NCBI GenBank assembly: GCA_964439625.1
Contig: CAYTPI010000009.1
Span: forward strand, 110,445 to 174,444
Source: CAYTPI01 sp964439625
GTDB taxonomy: Bacteria > Chloroflexota > Anaerolineae > Aggregatilineales > UBA3940
Length of the DNA: 64,000 bases
Reading direction: 5' to 3'
Shown here: in pieces, positions 36,901-43,125 of the stretch
Position numbering within the stretch: the stretch's first letter is position 1
Layout of the letters: every line of letters starts with the position of its first letter
The notes under the pieces: generated by a model
Database searches by the model: none
What the model was told of the DNA's origin: nothing
The model's input: the letters and a program-made list of their open reading frames with translations, nothing else
Position numbers and translations under genes: made by a program

Positions 36901-36960
36901 TACTTCCCAGATGTGTTTGGTCGCGGTGAAGGTCTGGCGTTCACTATTCTGCCAGAGTAA
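30967..36960 (+). CDS. Alpha-2-macroglobulin family lipoprotein without thioester
   Basis: 1997-residue lipoprotein (signal ending LGSLAC, Cys30). Residues about 50-475 hold four Big_5-type Ig-like domains (for example FDQPMDQQSV, FNQPMDAASV). Macroglobulin domains follow with YLYTDRPIYQPGQDVFFKG (MG-type), then an A2M core at about 1275-1320 (REDFQDTAFWSAVVRT and LPDNLTIWRLDA), then an alpha/alpha toroid thioester-domain region and receptor-binding-like end. The thioester motif (PYGCTEQ-type) reads Y1501-P-Y-A-S1505-T-E-V1508, so Cys and Gln are both lost. Such proteins are thought to trap proteases. A glycine-rich run near 1260 could be the bait or a linker. No penicillin-binding protein 1C gene is adjacent. 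Confidence 0.93.
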   Translation: MSNAAQSLRSKFSLQRSLAFTIVMLGSLACNAPILSSSENDAVDAQAAGAPAQRPTVDVSTLPPTTPQITTRRPFAGDELPLDEVVTIYFDQPMDQQSVADALVFEGENGAIPYVIEWVDPATVMVRADAGQLQHASDYVLRVEEGAMSSSGLPLAEPVELPVRTLGFLNVTEFSPIGDATDTDVPITLLFNRPIIALGEERDLQLEISPTVSGSGEWVNTSIYQFVPDVPLAGGQTYNVTLPEGLVALDGAALQESISWEFTTLPPDIIALTPEPESKNFPLDGTLQIDFNQPMDAASVEANTSIIRANGETVSGSFEWDDAKRSVTFVPASNLPYGQTFTAEISNDALGESGTPLFRPIIWEFTTVERPAVLSTFPANGETEQQPFGRLEITFNAPLDPESIDGSLIVSEPELPDRDFIFYNSFSSALVIDMLLEPKTTYTVTLLPGAVDPYGTEISEPFTFSFTTGGLDPQITLGTHTRYGLYDASTETELFLVHRNIDTIDFTLTRIEPLTFIEATGTYNAQEALALAANDSPPLRQWRVETPNEPDEPFLLNVSLVAEEGGLLEPGIYLLTVDALEDTAAPTLHYMTVTNANLTYKLGFDEAFVWLTDLRSGEPLPNEEVVFYDQLGTVIGSGTTGPDGTLIVPIITRENLSESTYAVATIGSEVVVAQSFWSQGFKPFNFSIPTDYVLQPFSTYLYTDRPIYQPGQDVFFKGILRELGEEDSLYRLPAATEIVYEVRNSRSEVILQATAVVNEYGTFNGNFTLADDGRTGSYNIIARIGEQSATVSFEVEEYRPPEFFIELEASNLEVLTGEALSVTANAEFFFGGAVSEAPLRYKVISRPYIFDRYEGNGFYSFSSLDRINAWNRLARVPSLGELVDQGEGVTDEAGQFIIDVPTDLIDEDISRHFTIEVSVEELNGRIIFERINIIVHQGQYYVGVQPETYVGEVEVPQDINLIVVDWDGNPISDAGIDVAFFDRTWRRVIQENPVGSASPNFVVEENQIGATFSTTSGSDGRAVASVTPPEGGTFKVRAIVSDSDGGQNGAETLLWASSRSVISWQNDDSNRLEIIPDQDVYQPGDTAELLIASPFTGEGVQALITIERNGILDYEIVDVPNSALLYEVPITSLYAPNVFVSVLLYAPVNNDNRVPDFRVGYAELTVDPSEQALNVTLTPDRDQVGPGDTVTFTIETTDFAGSPVPAEVSLALIDRAVLDLAAPNSEPILEFFYDRIGLSVATAVPLSVLVEALDPDLLRGVDGGRGGGGGDGLFSLREDFQDTAFWSAVVRTGPEGTAQVEIELPDNLTIWRLDARAVTPDTQVGQAEVDIVTSKPLLIRPQTPRFFVAGDEVTLGAIINNNIDQRIEADVTLRASGMQIVGEEVETVTIPANDRVLVEWPVIVDEDATFVNVLFAVESEQYQDAARPPLGDPNNDQRLPVYRYAVPEQITTAGQLQEAETRIEGIVLPPTYDVDSAEVNVVVNGSLAAATLDSIRWLEDYPYASTEVIAGRLLANAASIQGFQQLAVDNLDLAENLDVNIQSSIQQLYARQTEEGGWRWSSASSSTPTLLTSTAALHALLEARDAGYKVDQSVLDRGFQYLEDEIAFVNNTDNMEFRSQQVYALYVLSKADRLNPDRIANLYESRQGLPIEATALLAQTIWNLNPDDARLADLQSDIIGNATLSGSGVNWENDSNRDFTWSTDTRTTAIVLDTFVLINPDSDLIPNVVRWLMAVRQGDHWETSQETVWGVTALSRYMLATGELDANYTWAFEFNGQPVYDGAATPETLTQPQISIVPFEDIVAGGVNRLTFERSAGVGNLYYTATLSAYLPVDEIEAETSGIIVSRQYFDEIGEAITQGAVGDIINVVISLTAPNDLNYVAIEDFYPAGAEAVNPNLLNESVLLETPSVQVQTGVDEFGDPIFGYGYGAGNFDADLRDERVILLSDFLPAGSYQYTYQLRLGSVGRFNVIPTIARELYFPDVFGRGEGLAFTILPE

Positions 36961-37056
36961 CGACATACATTCAGGGAAGATAGGCTGCGTTTACCATACT
37001 GGGACAGCCTCTGACCGCTAACAGATATCATTCATTAGACATAAGGAGAAGCGACC

Positions 37057-37575
37057 ATGCAGATTAGAACATCTGAATACCCAATCGAGATATTTACAGG
37101 CTATTTCCAAGTATCCGGTGTGATTGACTCACGTGGGGAACCAGCCTCGTTTATTAACGATGAGCGCCAGCCAAACTTCACAATCCGAGATGGAACAATG
37201 ACACCGCTCACAAAGGGTGTACCCGTTGGAGAAATTACACCGCCTAGCTTGATTTATATGCCAAAAGATGAGGTAGAGGTGTTTATTGTCGGTGACTATC
37301 CGATTGCTGAAGCAAAACCGATGCCAAAGACCATCTTAATGGCGTGCTATACGGATACATACGTCATTCGAGGATATTATCATATGCCCGCTGAGGTCAA
37401 GGCGGACGACGTGTTTAAGGTTGTCAAAGGACCCTTTTTCGCGGTTTCTAACGCGGAAATCTACACGCTGCGCCCCACCGCTATGGATATCCGAGGCGAA
37501 GCTGAACTACTTTATATCAACGGTGATTCTGTTCGTATCTATTATGAAGAACTAACCGGTGATGAACCGGCTTAA
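37057..37575 (+). CDS. Hypothetical beta-rich protein
   Basis: 172-residue soluble protein with no signal sequence or membrane span, unknown family. Sequence is strand-rich (ISLAPS-type patterns absent) with IEIFTGYFQVSGVIDSRGEP and GVPVGEITPPSLIYMPKDEV, suggesting a small beta barrel or immunity-like fold but no motif to confirm. AAGGAG lies about 10 bases before the ATG. It lies between the macroglobulin gene and the convergent FemAB gene; the stop codons of the latter two overlap by a few bases. Confidence 0.75.
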   Translation: MQIRTSEYPIEIFTGYFQVSGVIDSRGEPASFINDERQPNFTIRDGTMTPLTKGVPVGEITPPSLIYMPKDEVEVFIVGDYPIAEAKPMPKTILMACYTDTYVIRGYYHMPAEVKADDVFKVVKGPFFAVSNAEIYTLRPTAMDIRGEAELLYINGDSVRIYYEELTGDEPA

Positions 37576-38666
37576 AGTTTTGCACGCAACTTACCGATGG
37601 CTTTCATAACGTTGGTATAAATGGGCATTGTACGAGTATACATCTCATACAAGTTGGGGTTTGCGGGGTAATCCCAAGCGCCAATCCGGCGCGCGACGAC
37701 ACCACCGAAGCCACTCTTGAAGCGATATACGCTTGCTAGTGCATCACCATCATCATAGAAATTATCGGGTGCGCCCCACATATCATAAACTTCCATGTTC
37801 TGTGAGCGCGCCCACATAATGGCTTCCCACTGTAGACCATACGTCGGCATCCGGTTGCGCTCCACATCTGACGAAGCCCCATAGAAGTACCATGCCCGCT
37901 TACCGAAACCAAAAAGAATAACGTGGGCGATGGGTGTACCCTTAAAAGAGGCGATAATTGGCTGTGCTAACCCTGCATCAATAAAGGCAGCCCATGCTTT
38001 CTGATAGTAGCTCAATGGACGGATAACGAAGTCGTCACGTTCGGCCGTTTCCACATATAGCTCGTAGAGAATTGCCACATCATCTTTGCTGCCGAAGCGA
38101 AATTGCACATTCTTTCGCTTTGATAAGCGCGCATTGTAGCGCGTCTTTTGTTTCATGCTCATTAAGATGTCTTCTTCTGAACGCCGCAAGTCGACCACGA
38201 CTGAATTGCGAAACTGTATCTGATCCTGTGAGAACCGTAAGCCTGATTGCTTCCATTCTTCGATGATGTGCAGCCCATTAGGGATATCCACAGCGTCTGG
38301 CTGACCGGGAACTCCAGTGCCAACCACAACGTCTGGGTCAATTTTTATGAATATGGCTCCCTGTTGCTCTGCATGCTGCTTGAGCGCGTCAAGCACAGCT
38401 TGCCGGAGTGGTTTGTTTGTCCAGTCGAGGGTCGGCCCTTTAGGAACGTACATAATGCGGAAGGGACCCTCTTGGCGTGTGAGTACCATTGCCAATGCGA
38501 CGATTTCGCCACGATGGAGAAAAGCGATATGTTCAGGTTGCCAGCCGATGGTCTCCGCCTTGAACTGGCCCCACTGCCAGGTTTGTAGCACATGTGCCTG
38601 TGGCAGTTGGGCCAGTGTTGTATTCCAGTTGTCTGCGTCTGTAATTGTTGTGTGGTGTAGTTGCAT
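37572..38666 (-). CDS. FemAB-family peptidyltransferase (copy 1)
   Basis: 364-residue protein (start MQLHHTT; an extra upstream start would add 8 residues) of the FemABX family, which adds amino acids to peptidoglycan precursors using aminoacyl-tRNA. The pattern QTWQWGQFKAETIGW near the N terminus, MSMKQKTRYNARLS in the middle, and WYFYGASSDVERNRMPTYGLQWEAI, GAPD, FKSGFGG at the end are diagnostic. A paralogue lies just upstream on the same strand. The two together suggest a two-residue cross-bridge. Confidence 0.93.
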   Translation of the reverse strand: MQLHHTTITDADNWNTTLAQLPQAHVLQTWQWGQFKAETIGWQPEHIAFLHRGEIVALAMVLTRQEGPFRIMYVPKGPTLDWTNKPLRQAVLDALKQHAEQQGAIFIKIDPDVVVGTGVPGQPDAVDIPNGLHIIEEWKQSGLRFSQDQIQFRNSVVVDLRRSEEDILMSMKQKTRYNARLSKRKNVQFRFGSKDDVAILYELYVETAERDDFVIRPLSYYQKAWAAFIDAGLAQPIIASFKGTPIAHVILFGFGKRAWYFYGASSDVERNRMPTYGLQWEAIMWARSQNMEVYDMWGAPDNFYDDGDALASVYRFKSGFGGVVARRIGAWDYPANPNLYEMYTRTMPIYTNVMKAIGKLRAKL

Positions 38667-38769
38667 AAACATGAGTGTAACGCATCTCATGAGATAACTG
38701 AACCATAGGTCTCTCAGAGTCTCAGGCTGATCGCTTCAAATGGCGTCCTACATTGATTGCCTACTTTCT

Positions 38770-38812
38770 GTGAGGCACTTTCGTACCTCACGGAGGTACT
38801 CTTGTGTCTCAC
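38770..38812. repeat. Two-tier inverted repeat between FemAB genes
   Basis: An outer pair GTGAGGCAC / GTGTCTCAC encloses an inner perfect pair GTACCTC / GAGGTAC with a 3-base loop. The bases between the tiers are short and unpaired. No T-run follows. It could be a transcript hairpin or an operator. Confidence 0.5.
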
Positions 38813-38947
38813 GAACGCTTGCCTGAATATAGCCAGCGTAGGCGCGTAGACAAATAAACCCACAATTTGCCGCGGATCAGCGCTTAACTTTATGATAGCC
38901 GTCCAAGAAACAAACGTTGATGCAACACGTTGGGACGAGAATACTGC

Positions 38948-39985
38948 TCAAAAGGACGATAAAATACCACGTGCTTTAAGCGCCATTTGATAGGGTAGAT
39001 ATGCCATAGGACGATAGACCTTGTCCCAAGCACCCACCGTCTTTTTGATGTTGCCACCGAAACCGCGCTTAAAGCCATAGACGCCCCATAAGCCATCTCG
39101 GCGCTCCTTGAACTGCGCTTCGAGAGTTTCTTCTGTTTCATCCGGAATACCCCACAGATCGTATTCACCGCACCCCTTGGCCTTCGCCCAGCGGATTGCT
39201 TCAAGTTGAATACCGTATGTTGACATCCGGTTACGCTCATGGTTTGAGGATGCACCATATAAGTACCAAGAGCGAGTGCCCATCGAAAAGGCCATTAAAC
39301 CAGCCACGTCAGTCTCTTCAAAAGATGCTAGCAGCAGTACACAGTGCTCAGGGGCGAACAAGTCAAATGCTCGTTGGTAGTAGGCGGTGCTGTGCACGCC
39401 AAAGTTGTCTCGGTCACCAGTTGTATCGATCAGCTGTCCGAAGGAGTCGATATCTTCAAAGCGCCCTTGCCTGAAGCTAATATCGCGCCGGTAGGGCAAG
39501 CGCACTTTACGCCGTGTTGATTGGCTCATCCGTGCCAGAATATCTTCTTCACTGGATGTGATATCAATCGTTACAGTGCTTGGCGGTTGTACCGTCTGCT
39601 TAGAGACCTGAAAGCCGTATGCGCCAAGCATAGCCCGTGTCCCCTCGTCGTCCCAGAGGTCTGGTTCAAGTTTGAGCAAGATGCTGTTTTGATTAGATGC
39701 GCTTTTGTCCAGAGCCGCAATCAATGATTGCACCAGCGCGGCGTCATTCCAATCGACAATGGGTCCACGCGGTACATAGCTGATTGTGCCGAGCTTTGCT
39801 GGCAGTTTACGGTGAAGTACGAGGGCTCCGGCTTTTAACAGCCTGTTATTTTCAACGCCAATAATCTCGTGCTGCCAACCAAAGTCAGATTTAAGCATGC
39901 CCCAGCTTGCCGTTTGTAATAGATGTCCACTACGGGCTTCAACAAAGGCATCCCATTTGGCTGGAAGAGGTGATGTAATCTGCAT
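38948..39985 (-). CDS. FemAB-family peptidyltransferase (copy 2)
   Basis: 345-residue FemABX relative, closely paralogous to the neighbour downstream (QTASWGMLKSDFGW versus QTWQWGQFKAETIGW; WYLYGASSNHERNRMSTYGIQLEAI). The central MSQSTRRKVRLPYRR and late GFKRGFGG segments match. Both copies have the GNAT-like fold pair expected. The two genes are 280 bases apart, on the same strand, with a hairpin between. Different N-terminal substrate regions suggest different acceptor or amino-acid specificity. Confidence 0.93.
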   Translation of the reverse strand: MQITSPLPAKWDAFVEARSGHLLQTASWGMLKSDFGWQHEIIGVENNRLLKAGALVLHRKLPAKLGTISYVPRGPIVDWNDAALVQSLIAALDKSASNQNSILLKLEPDLWDDEGTRAMLGAYGFQVSKQTVQPPSTVTIDITSSEEDILARMSQSTRRKVRLPYRRDISFRQGRFEDIDSFGQLIDTTGDRDNFGVHSTAYYQRAFDLFAPEHCVLLLASFEETDVAGLMAFSMGTRSWYLYGASSNHERNRMSTYGIQLEAIRWAKAKGCGEYDLWGIPDETEETLEAQFKERRDGLWGVYGFKRGFGGNIKKTVGAWDKVYRPMAYLPYQMALKARGILSSF

Positions 39986-40003
39986 AAGTACTTTTTCTGC
40001 GAT

Positions 40004-40380
40004 CTACGCTGTTTCGTTTAACACAGCGATGTATGTATCAATCAGTCGTGTGAATGTCTCTTCAGAAGGTATAGTTAATCCAAAGCCACCTGCCCGATCA
40101 ATATCGAAAGAGCCATGTTCTATGGCTCACATCAGGCGAATAGTGTGGGCCGCCTCTGCTTCGCTTAGGTTATATGGTTGTAAGATCATTTTCATCCGAG
40201 CCGTGACCTGTGCTGCCAGTACCATGTGCTCTGGCTGAGCTTCAGTAGGTGCACTCAAGCTTAACGAGTAAAGGGCCGGATGATCAAGCGCATAGTGACG
40301 GTAGGTAGCCACTGCCACTTGATGGCATCCGCTGCCCCAGAGTCACAGCTTAGTTCATTTGCAAATGTCAAATAACAAAT
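40004..40380 (-). pseudogene. Remnant of a TetR-family regulator (WHG domain)
   Basis: Read on the minus strand, this has the WHG ligand-domain sequence of TetR/AcrR regulators: TFANELSCDSGAADAI, then, one base out of frame, VAVATYRHYALDHPALYSL, RMKMILQPYNLSEAEA, then in-frame TGA, then AIEHGSFDIDRAGGFGL, PSEETFTRLIDTY. The TGA at 40127-40129 sits where Trp (TGG) would fit, and there is also one upstream frameshift. The DNA-binding half is absent. It cannot be functional. Confidence 0.75.
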
Positions 40381-40478
40381 TGCGCGCTATGCTGTTAACG
40401 AGTTTGCGAAGCAAGCACCACAAATTATACTTTATGCTCGAATCTTAGCTGACTGCCTGCCAGTGGCACCAGGCGTAA

Positions 40479-42992
40479 ATGGACACTTGGGAAAGGATGA
40501 TTGGCTCAGTGGAAACCGATCTCATCGGTCGTAAACTTGGCCCATACGAGATCGTAGAGCTCGTAGGAATAGGGGGGATGGCAGAGGTCTACCGTGGCTA
40601 CCACCCCGAGCTTGACCGTGATGTCGCCATCAAGATAATTGGGCGCGGAATGAACAGCGACCCAACCTTCAACACGCGTTTTAAGCGTGAAGCGAAGGCG
40701 ATTGCCCGGCTTCGACACCCCAATATTGTGCAAGTTTATGACTTCGGGGTAGCCGAAGGCGGTCATTATATGGTGATGGAATATGTTGCTAATGGCTATA
40801 CGCTTGGGCATTATCTCAACGAAATCAACGCTGGGCAGCGGCAGCTTTTCCCTGATGATATTACATTTCTCATTCGGCAGATCGGCTCCGCTTTAGACCA
40901 CGCACATGAAAACGGTGTCATTCACAGAGACGTGAAGCCCGGCAATATTATGTTGACGCGCAATCGGCAGGCTATCCTCACTGATTTTGGACTTGCCTTA
41001 CTCCACAGCCGCCAAAGTGAAGACCAATCGAGCGGTACGGCTTTCGGAACGCCTGAGTATATGGCCCCCGAACAAGTAAGTGACTCGCGTGCGGCAGGCC
41101 CCTACAGTGACCTTTACTCATTAGGCATTATTCTCTACGAAATGCTAACTGGTCAACGTCCGTTTGAGGCGGAATCGCCCATAGACACAGCGCTTCAGCG
41201 TCTGTCAAGCTCTGTTCCCGATCCGCGTTTGCTCGATGATACAATCCCCGATGCAGTCGCTGCGGTAGTGATGCGCTGCTTAGATAAATCGCCTCGTCAG
41301 CGTTTCAAAACGGGTATGCTGCTCGCAGCTGCCTTGGAACAAGCCTATAAGCGCCCCTATGATCAGAACTTCATCTTGGCGATGCAAGAAGATACGGTTG
41401 TTAATGATGCTGTATCGGTTGAAATTGAAGACATGATCCCGCCGAAGCTTGAACCATCGGCTGAGGCGACACAAGTACATGTCAACCGTGGCCTCAGTGA
41501 TGCAGACCGTCGCCAGGAAAAAATGCGCCTAGAGGCTGAGCATCGCCGGTTGCAGCGTCAGGAAAAGTTAGAGCAGCGAGCCACGCGTAGACAGGTCCGG
41601 CGAGAGCGACAGCGTCAGTTTTTCCGACAATACGGGCAGCTTGTCGCTACCATGCTGATCGTGCTCACAGCCACTGTCACCGTTTTAGGTGTACTCAGCT
41701 ATGTTGGCGTCATAGAAGTGGATATCGATCCATCTGAGCAATTAGCTTTTGTGGACGATTTGGGCTTTGAAACAGCAACCCCAACCCTAACGCCTGTTCC
41801 AAGTGTCACCCCCCAACCTACCGCGACGCCTACTGCTACTCCATTAAGCCCGGTGACAGCTACAGCCGCCAGTCAGATTGCCTTTGCCAGCCTTGATGTC
41901 GGTTCATCTGCTTATCGTATTCACGATGGTACCGTTATGCAGTATGTGCCAGGGGGACAGTTTCTGATGGGGACGGCTGACGCCAGACGCAACCTGACGG
42001 AACAACCACAGCATCCTGTACAATTAAGCCCCTATTGGATCGACCGAACAGAAGTCACTAATAGACAATATCGGTTGTGCGTCCTTGATGGTTTTTGTGA
42101 CTTGCCTGATAATCTAATCTATTATGATGACCCAGTGTTATTGAATTATCCAGTTCTGTACGTTTCACATGGGGATGCTGTCTCTTACTGCTTGTGGCTC
42201 TCGAGTAAGACGGAGCAGGTTGTCGGTCTGCCAACAGAGGCTCAGTGGGAGAAAGCCGCAGGCTGGGACCCCGTGGCTGAAACAAAGCGGCTTTATCCAT
42301 GGGGAGATACATACCCAACACCCTCCGAGATGCGCTTCATTGAAAGCCCTGCCCAAGCTGCGGCTGCACCGGTTGGAGTGCACCCGCTGGGGGCGAGCGC
42401 CTACGGCGTTTTTGATATGGGAGGTAACGCTTGGGAGTGGGTCGCTGATTGGTACGATCCGCAATACTATCAGCGGACGGGTATTTCCGTTGACCCAACC
42501 GGCCCGCTGACCGGCTCCTTCCGTGTGACGCGGGGGGGATCATGGACGAGGGCCGCCGAACTGGCGATCACCACCGTGCGCAACCCCATTATTCCAACAA
42601 CATCTAGCAACGAGATCGGCTTTCGCTGCGCCCTTAACGCTGAACGTCCGACAATCGATAGTGGTATTCTAATTACACCGTTGGATGTCACATCGCGGCT
42701 TGCCAGCCTGCTCCGGCGAGATGCTCAAGAAGACAATGCTAATGACGATGCGACCCTGTCATCGTTATTAGCCGGCCTTGGCGATGTTGAACTGGCACTA
42801 CAGGCTGGCGAGGACCAAGCAGCCTTGCCGCTGGTGCAGGCGCTACAATCCGAAGTGACATCCCAATCCGAGCAAGGTAATCTTAGTGCGTCTTTTGCCC
42901 TCCGCTTTTCAAATGGGCTTGGCTGGGTTTCTGAACAGCTAGAGAATAAAATCGCTCAACCGCCGTCAGCTACAGACACTCCCGAAAGTTAG
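40479..42992 (+). CDS. Ser/Thr protein kinase fused to FGE-like (sulfatase-modifying factor) domain
   Basis: 837-residue single-span protein. The kinase domain (about 23-290) is complete: Gly loop VGIGGMAEVY, K52, E71, HRDVKPGN with D151, DFG at 169-171 and APEQ. A basic, Gln/Arg-rich linker is followed by a span at about 386-412. Outside, a Thr/Pro linker leads to an FGE-sulfatase domain (486-716) with MQYVPGGQFLMGT, EAQWEKAA, GNAWEWVADWY and R685-GGSW. The catalytic Cys pair that follows RGGS in true formylglycine oxidases is missing, so this domain is likely a sensor. ATG start. Confidence 0.93.
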   Translation: MDTWERMIGSVETDLIGRKLGPYEIVELVGIGGMAEVYRGYHPELDRDVAIKIIGRGMNSDPTFNTRFKREAKAIARLRHPNIVQVYDFGVAEGGHYMVMEYVANGYTLGHYLNEINAGQRQLFPDDITFLIRQIGSALDHAHENGVIHRDVKPGNIMLTRNRQAILTDFGLALLHSRQSEDQSSGTAFGTPEYMAPEQVSDSRAAGPYSDLYSLGIILYEMLTGQRPFEAESPIDTALQRLSSSVPDPRLLDDTIPDAVAAVVMRCLDKSPRQRFKTGMLLAAALEQAYKRPYDQNFILAMQEDTVVNDAVSVEIEDMIPPKLEPSAEATQVHVNRGLSDADRRQEKMRLEAEHRRLQRQEKLEQRATRRQVRRERQRQFFRQYGQLVATMLIVLTATVTVLGVLSYVGVIEVDIDPSEQLAFVDDLGFETATPTLTPVPSVTPQPTATPTATPLSPVTATAASQIAFASLDVGSSAYRIHDGTVMQYVPGGQFLMGTADARRNLTEQPQHPVQLSPYWIDRTEVTNRQYRLCVLDGFCDLPDNLIYYDDPVLLNYPVLYVSHGDAVSYCLWLSSKTEQVVGLPTEAQWEKAAGWDPVAETKRLYPWGDTYPTPSEMRFIESPAQAAAAPVGVHPLGASAYGVFDMGGNAWEWVADWYDPQYYQRTGISVDPTGPLTGSFRVTRGGSWTRAAELAITTVRNPIIPTTSSNEIGFRCALNAERPTIDSGILITPLDVTSRLASLLRRDAQEDNANDDATLSSLLAGLGDVELALQAGEDQAALPLVQALQSEVTSQSEQGNLSASFALRFSNGLGWVSEQLENKIAQPPSATDTPES

Positions 42993-43125
42993 CCGCTAAC
43001 GGCTGCAATGCTTATGTAACAGGGCACAACTACCGTGAAGCGCGTATAATGATGCCACGATGTGCTTAGCCCACTGCTTATCGTCTAACCGTAGCCCGAC
43101 TGTTTGTCGCAAGCGCAAAAGATAC

